A stretch of 64,000 nucleotides of DNA, from contig JXTB01000228.1 in assembly GCA_002914805.1 (NCBI GenBank), forward strand, positions 164,461 through 228,460, in the 5' to 3' direction. Position 1 is the stretch's first letter; each line of letters opens with the position of its first letter. The notes under the pieces were generated by a model. That model was not told the origin of the DNA. It searched no databases and saw only the letters and a program-made list of their open reading frames with translations. This document shows, piece after piece, positions 45,799 through 58,567 of this stretch. The DNA comes from Parasponia andersonii. Its lineage: Eukaryota; Streptophyta; Magnoliopsida; Rosales; Cannabaceae. The position numbers and the translations under genes are program-made.

Positions 45799-48700
45799 AT
45801 GGGGTATCTGCTCAAAGAGGTGCTCAAGACTCTTTGCGGTTCGAATCAGTGGTCTTATGCTGTGTTCTGGAAGATCGGATGCCAAAACCCTAAGTAAGTT
45901 TTATTGTTTTTCTCTGAAATATATGTTTGATTCTGGTGTGGTTTTGGTCTTTACTGAAAGTCAACTTAAGCTCAAGAAGTGGTTGGTTTTGTTTGGCTAA
46001 TCTTTCTCTCATAGACTGAATTTAGATTTTTCATGTTTGTAACTGCAAATCCATGTATTTTTTGAAGATTTTCCTAGTAGCCAAACAAAGTAGATCTGTT
46101 GGGTTATAGTATCTTTTTCACTTTTAAGTTATTTTAACATGGTTTTTAGGGACTAGGGTTTGGTATATCTTTGTGGTTCTAAGATGAGATTCACATGGTA
46201 AAGTCTTTAATGTTACTATTTTCTTGAATATTTTATTTTTGTTTCACAGTCTTATTTTTAATTGTTTCTAATTTTTGGAATGTTGTGTCTTGGTTTGTTC
46301 TGTTTTACCATCTAGATTCCCAGTGTGAAAAGTATGTTTGTATTAGTTCCGTGTTTGACCCATTAGATTTCTCTAACTCTATTGGTTCAGGATTTTGTCT
46401 TCCATGTTTAATTCTATTTAGTTTTTACTTTCTTGTTTTCAAGTGGGAGAAATGTTTAACCTTTTCCAGTAGAGGTTAATTTGCTGAGAAAATCTGTTTC
46501 TTTTTGTCTCTGTCTGTTTGGATCCTTAGAAAATGAAATTTTATCTATTTTATGTTAAAAATAGTCGAAAACAAAGACTTCTCTAATAACGTAGAAGTTC
46601 GGTATAAATAAAATTTTAAAGCTTGAGATGGGCATGTGTATTTCTTAAGATCCAATACGTCCTAAGGTTGAAGAATCTGACTTGTTGGCAGGCTACTAAT
46701 TTGGGAAGAATGTCACTATGAAATCTCGAATTCTCCTCTACCTACACGAATTTCTGGAGAAAGATTATTGATGTCTTCTGAAACTTGCTCCTCTCAGTTT
46801 GGAAGTCAAGTGGAAGATAGAGTCTCAACACTGATTAGCAAAATGATGATTAGTAATCAGGTTAAAATAGTGGGTGAAGGGTATGGATTTTTTATCTTCT
46901 ACTTATTCTGCTTTATTTAGATGTCACTACCTTGTATTTGTAATGGAATAATTAACTTATATGTTCTTTCTCTCTCTCTCTCTTCCCTTTCTTATTTTGG
47001 GGAATTCAGAATAGTTGGGCGAGCTGCGTTTACTGGAAACCATCAGTGGATTCTTTCAAACAGTTATGCTAAATATGGCCATCCACAAGAGGTATTACCA
47101 TTACTGACTCATTCATAAGAACTCTATAAATTCTGTTTTGGTCATTTTGCAGAAGAGCCCAGAAGAATATCTAAAAAGCTTGGATTTGAAAAAGAAAAAA
47201 AAAAGAAAAAAAGAGAAGGGATTCATACTTGGACTAATTGTTTTTCTGAAAAATTTGGGGATATTCTCAGAATTTTGTTTGCTACGTATGAATATATCCA
47301 GTGCTAAAAGTTCTTGCTAAGAATTGCAGTTGACGTTTGAACCTTGTATATTACTTACTTTGCCTGGCTTCTTTCAGGTTCTAAATGAGATGCATTATCA
47401 ATTTTCTGCTGGCATGCAGGTCTGCTGTCTTTCTATACAGTTAGTTATTTTTGTCTAACTTTTCTCTTGCTCCTTTGGTTACACTTGATTTCTGACATGC
47501 AGACAGTTGCTGTTGTTCCTGTTCTTCCTCATGGTGTTATTCAACTTGGTTCTTCCCTGGCTGTAAGTCCTTGTATTAGTCCCTTCCTTGTGATAACATG
47601 GCAAAATGATATTACAGCCAGTAGCAATCAGATACATGTTTTAGTGAAATAGACATAAGAATATATTCTCCGGCAATCTAGAACATGTTTGTCATTGCAT
47701 TCTCTACTTTATTTGCTCCCAGTAACTCCTCACTTGTTTCTAGTTCCTTAAGATAATGGTAATCATATCCTACCAATAGCCATATTTTTTGGGTTGCTGA
47801 TCCTTGAAATATCCATCTTTGTTACTGAGGTTTTAGTTATTTGTTAAGATGGAGGTTTTTATTTATTTATTTATTGATTGTTAAAGATGCCTCCTTTGGA
47901 GAGGGAGGTAGTTGGTTCCATTTCTGTGGAACTATTGTGGATGAGATTGACAAATATTTTTCCTCAATTTGTTTTGTTACTGGTTGAAACATTGATTTTA
48001 TTGCAAGCAATATCATATTAATTTTTGGATCACATCTTCTAGCACACTATGTATTCATCTAAATCCTTTGCTCTTGATTAGAATTTCCTTAATACTGTGA
48101 TCTCTTTGAATCTATGACGATGCTGGTTTACTTTGTTTATAGATTCAACTATGTTCGTTGGTTTCCTTTAGTTGCTTCCAAGTTCATTAATGAGTGTTAT
48201 TGCAGTTATCTTTTGCTTTTCCTTTTCCAAAATGACCCTCTATTGATGAGTTGATTCTTGCTTCGTCAATTTGTTTTGTTACTGGTTGAAACATTGATTT
48301 TATTGCAAGCAATATCATATTAATTTTTTGATGACATCTTCTAGCACACTATGTATCCCTCTAAATCTTTTGCTCTTGATTAGAATTTCCGTAATATTCT
48401 GATCTCTTTGAATCTATGATGATGCTGGTTTACTTTGTTTATAGATTCAACTATGTTCGTTGGTTTCCTTTAGTTGCTTCCAAGTTCATTAACGAGTGTT
48501 ATTGCAGTTATCTTTTGCTTTTCCTTTTCCGAAATGAACCTCTATTGATGAGTTGATTCTTGCTTCTTCAGATTATGGAGAGCATAGGATTTGTGAATGA
48601 CATTAAGAGTTTGATCCTGCAATTAGGATGTGTTCGTGGTGCTCTTTTGTCTGACAACTATTTGGTTAAGGATTCTGCTGAGAGAAATGGGATTCCTGGT

Positions 48701-51700
48701 AATGCTGGACTAGTGTTACCTATGGATCCATCTGTAATACACAAGATGGGAAGTTCTTCTCATATGGCGGACAGCTACAGTCAACCAAGATACTCGTTCC
48801 AAGCTTCAAGCCTCGTTGGTCAATTGTCTCCTCTTCCAAAAGACATTCAGAATAATCAAGAAACTACTGCTTTAGCATATGAACCTGTGACCATGAACAC
48901 GTTGCCTAGTTTCCAAGGTAACCCTTGCCAACCCAGCTTTTCTCCACTGTTAAAGCCTATCTCTCCTTTTGGAGGCCTGTTAAAGGATAGAGTTACCGGA
49001 GCTGAAGTGATCTCTTCAAGTTCCAGTGCATGGCTTAACCAGCAGGCTTCTTCATACAAAGGAAGGTCTGTACTCAATAACCTATGTGGTTTTAGCCAAT
49101 CTGGAAATAAGATCTTGTCTGGTGTTAGCATCCACAATCCATCTGATGACATTAAACTTGTATCAAATAGTGTTAATACATCTCAGCTGAGAACAAGTGG
49201 AAGCCTACTCCTTGATCACAACATAAGTTCTGTAAACATCCCTTTGTCTGAAGGAAGCCAAATAAATGGGGGAATAAATAATTCTGCTGGTCCAGTTTCT
49301 GTTCCTTGCTCTCTCTCAAACACACACATGGCAGCAGATGTCAGTCTTTCTGGTGCTCATCTCGCTGGGATTGAGCTTCGAAAGGCTGAAACAATAAAAA
49401 GAGAGGAGGTTTCTTCGTCTTGTGTGGCTGATCAATTAATTATCAGACGCACCTCAAAAGGCTTTGACAGTGGACAATTTTCCAAAGATGCAAAGATTAG
49501 TGGAAATGGGGTGGCTCCAGATGAACAAAAGATACATAATGAACTCTTTCAAGCCCTTAACATCCCAATTTTCCATACAAGTGAGCATATTTTTCCAAGT
49601 GACCATTTCCCTGATTTTGTTCATGATTGCCAGAACCTTGATAATACACAGTTTTCAGGATCTGCAAATGCTAAGCCTGAAGAACAGTGTAAGCGACCTT
49701 CAGGAGATGACTTGTTTGATATTTTTGGTGTGGATTTCAAAAATAAGCTGCTTAATTGCAATGGGTTAGATGACAGTATGCAAGGTAAAAACGAGGTTAC
49801 TTCAATATTTACAAGCACAAAGGATTCAGATTCTAATTTATTTTCAGCAAAAGATGGAGTAGCAGACAGTGGTATCTTTTCTGGGATGGCTACAGACCAT
49901 CTTCTAGATGCTGTGGTATCTAGGGCGCACTTTTCTGCCAAGCAGATTTCAGAAGATAATTTGTCTTGCAGAACGACGTTGACAAAAGTCAGTAGCTCTT
50001 CCGTACCTAGTAATTCGCCGACATATGGACGTGTTAATTTGTCTAATCATATGCAAGGGGGGAAATTTGAGATTCCTGAGACTCAGAATAAACCTGGGAT
50101 GGTAAAAACCAGTTCATTTAAATCTGGGTGTAGCAAGGATGACACAGGAAACTGTTCCCAGGCTTCTGGTTATGGATCACAAATCAGTTCCTGGGTTGAA
50201 CAAGGCAGTTGCATGAAACACGATAGTAGTGTTTCAACTGCATATTCTAAGAGGCCTGATGAAATTGGAAAATCAAATCGCAAAAGGCTTAAACCTGGAG
50301 AGAACCCTAGACCCAGGCCAAAAGATCGCCAAATGATCCAAGATCGTGTGAAAGAGTTGAGAGAGATTGTACCAAATGGGGCAAAAGTAATTCTCTTTTG
50401 CTTTGCCACTATACATTTTTCATTTTTAGTATTTGTGTGTGTGTGTGTGTGTTTGTTCAGCTGCTAATTGTAGGATTTTGATCTATGATATGATTTTGCA
50501 GTGTAGCATAGATGCACTGCTTGAACGCACTATCAAGCATATGCTTTTCTTGCAAAGTGTCACAAAGCATGCCGACAAGTTAAAGCAAACTGGGGAGTCA
50601 AAGGTATGGATATTCAGGACACTGTCATACTTTTTGCTTTATTTTGGTAGGGTATTATTTGGCTTAAATTGGTTGGAGGAATTTCTTGCTTGTATATTTT
50701 TGAGTTTGAGAGAAGATAATTATAGATAAATTTAGCGTATGGACTGATCATTCAAAAAAAAAAAGTGTATGAATGAGTTTCCTCTAGTCATTCTTACTTA
50801 ATATCTACTTACGCAAAATTCATGGTGTGCTTGTTCATTGGGATTTGGAGAGAGATTCAAAAAATAAGATTTAAAAGATACTGTTTATGCACAGTACTCC
50901 TCAGTGCCATAAAGTAGTGTAAATAAAGCTCAGACCGGCCAAAAGAAATGGAAAATGACATGCTTTAAGCTTCTTTCAACAAAAGTATAAAGTGTTATAA
51001 GGTAAATGTGATGCTTTTGCTACAATAGTTTGATGAAAGACCATGTTAAGGATTGAGTTATATATAAATACATATATTTAGAAATATATATGTCATATAT
51101 ACATGTATAAATGGGTGGAAACCTTCTATGGATGTGTAATTCTTTTCCTGGTGATGTAGATTATCAATAAGGAGGGTGGACTGCTCTTGCACGACAACTT
51201 TGAGGGAGGAGCGACTTGGGCTTTTGAAGTTGGATCGCAATCTATGGTCTGCCCGATCATAGTCGAGGATCTGAATGCCCCTCGTCAGATGCTTGTGGAG
51301 GTGATTATTATAATTTTTTTTAATCCAAACTGAACCTGTTGGATCTAGAGCTTGTATGCATATTTACAATTCTTGTCTTATTCTTATTTCCTTTTGTTGT
51401 CCGTCCTGGCAGATGCTTTGTGAAGAGCGAGGTTTCTTTTTGGAAATAGCTGATTTAATTAGAGGAATGGGTTTGACTATTTTGAAAGGGGTGATGGAAG
51501 CTAGGAACGATAAGATATGGGCTCGATTTGCTATAGAGGTAATATTCTGAGCTGGTTTATTCTTTTGATTTATTCTAGTTAGTCCTTTATAAAGGAAAAT
51601 GTAATTATCTGATAGGCTTTTCGCAGAATTGAACAAGTTCTTTTGAAGTATTTTAACATGGTATCTTGTAACCACTAACCATTACACGCTTCTTTCTTTT

Positions 51701-52693
51701 CTACTAAATCATAACTCGTTTGTATACAGAGAAGGCATTTCTTTAACTTATGCTACCGATCTTGTAGAATTAAGTATTATAGATGTTGGTCATTGTTTAA
51801 TTTAAAGGGTTTATACTATCTTGGGACAGACAACTTGGATGTAATGACCTTTTCAGCTTGTTAGTTGGATATGGTACTTAATCCTTGAGGATTAGCATTG
51901 GTTTGTTAAAAACTGAATCCATCTGATATTGGGTTTTGCTGGTTGATTTGTCAAACATTTCATTTTGTTTCTGTTCTCTTTTCAAGAAATATAGAGAGAT
52001 AATTTCTTATTTTTCTCACTGCCATGTAACCTAATTAGAAGATTTTCTATTGGCTGGGTCTGTTACACCGAGTAAGAACATATTGTAGAAAGTAAATATG
52101 CTAGGTAGGTATCCATTGGCCGGGTGAGTACATTTTAAATGCACTCTTCTTATACATCAAATATCTATATAACGATGAAATCCTTCACTATTCCTCAATC
52201 AAGCCACTATTATTGGCTCAATTTTGGGCTGGACATAGTTCAATCTGCACTTTACTGTTTCAAAAGAAACTTATAGATTGAGCATAATACTTGATTTATT
52301 TTCAGTTCGGCTCTTAGAAAACTGATGAAGATCTGTATTCTTTTTATATTACCTATTGGATAATTTCATGTTAGGAATAATGCCAGCTAAAAGTTTGGTT
52401 CGCAGTTGTTATTTGCTCTGTTGCATGCTCAACAAATATTTTGCAATTTGTTCATGTAGCACATCAAACTACCATCTTTGTACTGGTTATATAAAAAAAG
52501 GTTTCTTATGCAGGCAAATCGGGACGTTACAAGAATGGAAATATTTATGTCGCTGGTTCAGCTTTTGGAACAAACTGTTAAGGGTGGTGCATTGACAGCT
52601 AATGCCATTGAGAACAATGCTTTGATGGTCCATGAGTCCATTCCCCAAGCTGTCCCTATAGCTGCAACTGGTAGGTCCGGTAGTTTGCAGTGA
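45799..52693 (+). CDS. LHW: LONESOME HIGHWAY-type bHLH transcription regulator
   Basis: Ten coding exons with GT-AG introns: 45799-45893, 46692-46880, 47010-47091, 47378-47419, 47503-47562, 48572-50386, 50502-50603, 51160-51300, 51413-51538 and 52514-52693. All phases join, giving 943 residues. The N-terminus (MGYLLKEVLKTLCGSNQWSY, then AVFWKIGCQNPKLLIWEE) is the MYC-like N-terminal domain of the LHW family, continuing to about residue 160 (GRAAFTGNHQWILSNSYAKY; PVLPHGVIQLGSSLAIMESI). The middle is Ser-rich. The bHLH (about 726-795) starts RKRLKPGENPRPRPKDRQMI, is split by the exon 6/7 intron, and lacks the usual E-box Glu arrangement. An ACT-like tail follows (GATWAFEVGSQSMVCPIIVE). LHW is nuclear and pairs with TMO5-type bHLHs to promote vascular cell divisions. 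The family call is secure; ortholog versus paralog is less so. Confidence 0.93.
47964..48567 (+). repeat. 302-bp tandem duplication in LHW intron 5
   Basis: 47964-48265 and 48266-48567 are near-identical head-to-tail copies starting TCAATTTGTTTTGTTACTGG. The second copy ends in the polypyrimidine stretch of the exon 6 acceptor (TTGCTTCTTCAG). The equivalent place in the first copy reads TTGCTTCGTCAA and has no AG, so only one acceptor is usable. Confidence 0.92.
50434..50452 (+). repeat. (GT)n microsatellite in LHW intron 6
   Basis: About nine GT units lie between exons 6 and 7, in a 115-bp intron. Confidence 0.95.
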
Positions 52694-55495
52694 ATCACCT
52701 GTGATGTTAAGTATATTCTTGGTCTGGATATGTTGAGAGCGAGGCCAGTTGTTGCTTGCCATGACTAGCATAAATTCCAGTCCAAGCCCACAGGTTGTTC
52801 TAACTTGGACTAACTTCGTCTCCCACAAACCAAGTTATGACTGACCTCACTTCAAGCTTGTGGAGATTTGTTAAATTAGTGATGGAGAAAGCTCCCCAGG
52901 AACTTCCAATCCAGTGTTTGTTCGTTCTGTGGATATGCGTATTTCATCTGCCCGAAAAATTTAGCCATTGTAGGCAGATTTTTAATGGAAGCACTGATCA
53001 ATATTTTTTAACCGGTTTTTTTTTTTTTTTTCCCACTTGATGTGTTAGACAGGAGACGATTGCAGGAATCAGGAAACTGGGTTTGTGTTCTGTTAGAACA
53101 TGTATAGAGGAAGTGGTATATGGAATTAGGGGGGTGGAAGTGTAATTTAACAAGACTGCCTATCTTTCTTTTGTATTCGTGTTGGGTATTTTAGTCTTGT
53201 TTCATTTTGTAAAAACTTTTTAAGTGATGAATATTTCTCTTCCTTGTTCTTAATTTGGTTTTCAATTGGTTTATTTCCCAGCATTTTAATGAATTTTTGA
53301 CGACATTTATATTTTTTATTTGTGTTAAGTAATTAAATGATTGAGATTTTCTCAGACATCCGAGGACATCGTTTTTCATTTCAGTGTTAAAAATGAAGGA
53401 ATTATGCTGCCAAATAAGCCCCTTAGTCTAAAGAAAATGAGTGCAGAAAGCCTCCCCCCTTTGTTTCTTCTAGATTCTAGTTTTTTCTCTTTGATGAATA
53501 AACGACTTGGCATTCGGTATCTGGTCACAATCTTAGTCTCATCATTAATTAGAGCGAGTTTCGTGCCCTTCACTTAGGTGCATATCATTATCGATCAACA
53601 GAGAAAAATGTGGAAAGCTTTAGTGAACTAATGTGACTGCTCAGCTCAACTTGGAAACTTTGAACTCATTTTCAGGACGAGACTTTCGGTAAACAATAAT
53701 CTTCGTTTGCATTCTAAACATTAAATCATGACATGGTTATTTTAGGATCAGACATCTATTTAGATCTAATCAAATATACAAGTAGCAGAATTCTTTTAAA
53801 AATGGTTAGTCCAAATTTGGAGGCCAATCTGTCCTAACACACGACATGCTGTGGAGTGTTAATTACGGATTTTAATTCGTGTCACCATCTCGTGCACACA
53901 CATATACCTTTCATAGTGTAAGTCCAATTAGTATAATAGTTTTGATCAATTGTTTACTGACAGTTTTTGTGTAGATCGATTTTTGTGTTGGATTTATGAG
54001 TTTAGTTTATTTTAGTTTTTTTTCCCAAAAAAATAATGAGAAGAAAAAGAGTAAATGGCAAATCAGTTGGTCATATATGGTGAATTAATATGTGCTACAA
54101 TTGTTGATTAATATTTTTGGATGAGCATTTTTTGGCTGAGAATCATCAAGGGCGAAATGGGTGATGAAGGAAGAAGGAAGTTGCAATTCTTTTTTATCTT
54201 TTGTTTCAAATGCTGTCGAGTGACGGCAATTGCGTGTTCAACTTGAAATACCATCACAATTTGTACCAAAAGCATTAATGTTGTATGAACATTAGAAAGG
54301 GGAAAAAAAAAAGAAACAGAAAAAAAACCGAAAGAGAGAGTAAAGTTGAAGGAACTGAAAAGAGGCAAAACATCATTTTCAACCAACACGCCTACAATAT
54401 ACATAAAAGAAACATTTTAAATCAAAAGAGAAAAAAAATTGAAGATCCACGAATCAACAGCACCATCATTGTCATGATCGATTTTCTAGTAAGTGTCTTG
54501 ATCAAAATAAGGTCTTGTAATCCACTTGTCTCTTGGCGTCATCCATAGCTATACTCAGTCCTACTAGTATTGTTTTTGTCTTTGTCGTCTGTGGTAAAAT
54601 CATCCCTCTTCTCTAGTTTTGGGTTTAGCCCAAATAATCAATATTCACTTTGGTCTTATAGGACTCATTGGTTGGTGCTGGTTAATGCATAGTGGATGCT
54701 CTCTTTTATGGGGGGTGGGGCTGCGAAATACTATCAAAATTGTACGTTTATACACGCATGCCAATTAATAGACTCCTAAAAACTTCTATGAAGGAATGCT
54801 CTAAAAGGATAAGAGTTCAATTGTCGGCTACTTGTTTCTTAGACATTTTTATTTGCGTGAATAAGCAAGAGCTCTTATTTTTATATTTATGAGAAGATAC
54901 AAAAAACCTCCCCAGTTCACAAAGTACAATTTCCATCAATATGTTTTTAGAAATTTAAAATTTATCTCCTCAATTTGTCAAATTAGATCAAAATTATGCT
55001 AAAAAGATTTGGTTAAATAATAATTATGCAGTTTTCGTACATGATTTAAGTAACATTTTTTTTTGGGGTGTGCTGAATATGCCCTCTTGTTCAAATGTCT
55101 TAGTAAGTAACTGTAGTTTTTGATGTGAAGCTACAAATCGTAGCTTGTCTATTTTTATTTCAATAGTATTACCTTAATTAAGTAGTTATAAGCTTCTCAC
55201 AGTTCTTGCCTAGAACGACACTGTAATCCATCCACCTGAAAATTATATCACTTGGATTAGATGCATCTTAAATCTTCTTCAGTAAGAAAAAAAAAAGGGG
55301 AAAAAAAAAAAAGAAAAACGATGCATCTTTAAATTTTAAAATAAGAAGTCCTATAAATGTTGCTTTCACTTGGTTAATCTGTCAATATATAGAGCATCCT
55401 GCAAGTAGATTCATTATTTTGACGGAAAGTACAGCCAACCAATGTCAAAAGCAAGCAAAAATTTGTTTGGGTAAGTGGACATCTCTGATTTGTTT
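52694..55495. other. LHW 3' UTR and intergenic DNA
   Basis: The first several hundred bases after the LHW stop are of gene-like composition and probably hold its 3' UTR. I cannot fix the poly(A) site. Beyond about 53600 the DNA is AT-rich with no supported gene. Confidence 0.45.
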
Positions 55496-55661
55496 GAGCG
55501 ATGTATGCAAATTCCATAAGAATTAGGTCTCAAATTTGTTTGGGTAGGTCTCAATACATTAGTAAGACTCAGATAGTAGTACTCACAAGTGATACAATTA
55601 TTACATATGAGCCGTCCATTAATATGAGACCTAATTCTTATGGAATTTGCATACATCTCTC
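55496..55661. repeat. Inverted repeat with perfect 33-bp arms
   Basis: The arms 55500-55532 and 55625-55657 are exact reverse complements (from GATGTATGCAAATTCCATAA on the left) separated by a 92-bp loop. Pairing extends outward by several bases with one mismatch. There is no ORF of interest. It could be a young MITE or a recent inverted duplication, and its transcript would form a long hairpin. Confidence 0.85.
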
Positions 55662-55782
55662 ACTAGCTAATAAAATGATTGTGATGGAACTATTGCGTCA
55701 ATCATAACTGTTGCAAGAATTTATATGGATATAAATAATTATAGATTTGTATATACCTATTTCTTATAATATTTATAAGTTC

Positions 55783-55824
<42 letters not shown>

Positions 55825-56076
55825 TATATAATAGTTATGGTCTTAGCTGGCTCAATACTATATGCAAATAAAAAAATAAAAGTAAGATCTAGTCGAATTA
55901 GTGGGCATCATGATCAAGTTTGAAACAAGAAAGTGGACGTCCTAATCAAGTCCACAGATAGAAAGTCTTAATTAAGTGATTTTGTCAAAAAGAAGGCTGC
56001 TGCTTGTAGTTGTGCTTGAACCTAAACCAAATATTATAAATCTAAAAGAGTTCTCTTTCTCGCCCAGCCATAGAGA
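55662..56076. other. AT-rich intergenic DNA with (TA)n
   Basis: It contains a (TA)n tract at about 55788-55820. No gene seen. Confidence 0.5.
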
Positions 56077-56262
56077 CAACTTTTGTCTGACAAACGTCAT
56101 TAATGAAATAACAAGTTGTTAATTATCTAAATTTTCTTGGTCCATGTCGCTCCGTTTAGAATCCGGATCAACTTTTTGTCTGACCAACGTCATTAATGAA
56201 AAGCCAAGGTGTTAATTATCTAAATTTTCTTGGTCCATGTTGCTCCGTTTAGAATCCCGATT
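56077..56262 (+). repeat. 92-bp tandem duplication
   Basis: The unit from CAACTTTTGTCTGACAAACG (56077) recurs from 56169 as CAACTTTTTGTCTGACCAAC. The shared end is TTGGTCCATGT(C/T)GCTCCG. Few differences separate the two units. Confidence 0.85.
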
Positions 56263-58104
56263 TTGGAAGAAAAAAAATTATGAAAAATAGTAATGAAAAA
56301 AAAAGAGAAAGATATATTTTTTAAAAGTTTATAAAATTTTATTTCTTTTTGAATAATATAGAATTTTATTTTATTATTTTTAATTTTACTAATAATGTGT
56401 CAAAATTTATATACTAAGAAATGACACCAAATCAAACCCTCGTTTTTTATGAAAAAAATTTTAGCTGAATTTTTTTAATTCAATCCAAACAAAAAAAAAA
56501 AAAAAAGAATTCCGTAGAAATTTTTTTTCTTTCCCTCCAAAAATCCGAGTTTTAAATAAAGTCGTAATATAAAGAGAAAAATGACAACATGATTATGACT
56601 AATTTAGACCAAAATGACCTTTTTGTGATATATATCTATATATATAAATATTTAAATAATATTATTAGGAGTGTCAAGAATATTTTTAACCTGATCAAGA
56701 GCTTTTTAACTATGAAAAAACCATTATTCATGATATCTTTTAGGAGTTTTTCACGATAGAAGCTCTTGGCTACTAATCAAAACATCCTTGACAAACACCT
56801 AAAATTACTCTTTTCAAAAAAATTCACAAAAACATTCATTTTGGCCCAAATTAGTCATATCCATACCCTTTCCTATAATATATATATGACACGTGTATGG
56901 CAAATGTTTCAAATTCAAACGGAGAAACAAATCCAAGGGTTTCAGCCCAATAGACTCGCGCATATATATATATAGCTAGCAAAATAATAGGAAGAGAAAT
57001 GCAAAAGCTGCTCACTCAGACGACAATTCTATGGAATATCTACGGAAGAAGCCAACGACCGAGTGAGAGCAGGCCCAGTGGGGTTCAAGCCCCCTCAATA
57101 ATATAATCCCTTCTAATATTTGTATGTATTTATCGATAGTTAATATCACTTGTATATAAAAACTCCTACTAAAATAGATACAGTATAGAATAGCCGCTAC
57201 AAATAAATAAATTATATACAAAAATTTTCATCAAAAAATAAATAAATTATAAAAGTCTTACAAAATAAAAATATATAATTCTAGCCATTGCACGAAATTT
57301 TTGGTTCCGCCAATGGAAGAAGCCAGTAATTTTTCTTAATGATGAAAATCTAATGGATAGTAATTAAAACTTCTTTTTTAAGTTTCACTTTACGTATTCA
57401 TGAGTACTATAGGAATAGGATACACTATATTTCTCGCTCCTTCTACGTCCATAAGAGGCCATTCCTCGTGGGGAATCAGGCACTTTGATTCCACCGAATA
57501 TCAGTCAAGACCAGAAGTCCGATCCAGCTCAGACTTCAAAATTCTACGGCGCCCTAAATTCAATAATTTCCCACTTTATTTATTAGCAATTTTTTTTTCT
57601 TTCATTAAAAGATTATTTTATTTTACTTCGACATCATGTCTTGGTTAAAACTCTCCAGTGGAACAAAATTTGTGGCTCGCCAACGCGAATGTTCCTTGAA
57701 GAGCTTTTGTAATTTGTAAACTACTATAGTTTAGCAAGGATATTGTGAATAAGGAGCGAGGATAAGTTTTTATGGCATGGCATTACCGTCACAAATGTAG
57801 ATTTTTTTTTTTTTTTTTTTTTTTTTTCCAGAACAAAATTAGGAGTAGAAGCATGATCAGTCAAGATTAGCTGTATCAATTAACCAATTCCTCCTTTCCT
57901 TTCAACTAATATTGCTGTTTAGAAACTCGCTAGCTACGGACATGTTTGTAGCATATGGGCCGTCCATCATCACCATGGGGCTCATTGTCCTGGTTGACGC
58001 GTCTATACATATCAAGCCTTTATTATTATTATTATTAAGTTTCAGTTATAAGGATAAAAGGATCCTATGTGAAAAAATATCAAAGAAGATGAAATTGAAT
58101 TACC
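56263..58104. other. Intergenic DNA between LHW and ALMT
   Basis: AT-rich, with poly-A and poly-T runs, including a 29-base T run at about 57801-57829. The part from 57060 to 57320 contains GGGGTTCAAGCCCCCTC and GGTTCCGCCAATGG, phrases I associate with degraded plant repeats, so it may be a relic. The 82-codon frame at 57400-57648 has no family I recognise. Confidence 0.35.
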
Positions 58105-58105
58105 A

Positions 58106-58320
58106 TTTTTTTTTTTTTTTGAGAATAACTCAAATATTCTAACTTGGTTGGCACAGCCACTCCAAGTTAGAGAAATATCCTAACTAGGTTGGCACACCCT
58201 AGAGAATCCCCTACTTCATGTGCTCAGCCATTCCAAGCTAGAGAAATTTTATTAAAACATAGAAAAAAAAAAATACAAAGTTTGAGGAAACAAAACAACC
58301 CAAAGGTATATAAAATTGAG
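58106..58320 (-). mobile_element. Possible LINE or retroposon 3' end
   Basis: On the minus strand the text contains AATAAAATTTCTCTAGCTTG and ends in about 15 A residues at 58106-58120, as expected for the 3' end of a non-LTR retroposon. The upstream coding part is not present here. Two related phrases (TTGGTTGGCACAGCC and TAGGTTGGCACACCC) lie inside it. Tentative. Confidence 0.35.
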
Positions 58321-58567
58321 CAAATTAACCACACAATGATCAGTTAAAAGTATATAAATAAAGATCCAAAATCTATTCTAGATTGTAAAATAGGTAAGAT
58401 TTATAACATATGCTGGCAACGGGGCAACCCTTTGCAATATTGTCATTATAAAAATCACTAATTCTAATCTATACCCAATCTTTTTAATAATTAAGTGGGT
58501 ATAAAGATGTGATTCACCGATTGTTAAATTAATTATGATTTCAGTTAATATATATATATATATATAT

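Noticed and set aside
53376-53577. Short frames on both strands after LHW
   Set aside because: No motif and no exon-like borders. Probably 3' UTR or intergenic.
54285-54548. 87-codon Lys-rich plus-strand frame
   Set aside because: Produced by an A-rich tract. No supporting signal.
57060-57110. GGGGTTCAAGCCCC as a tRNA B box
   Set aside because: There is no A box or foldable cloverleaf at the right distance. The phrase fits degraded repeat text better.
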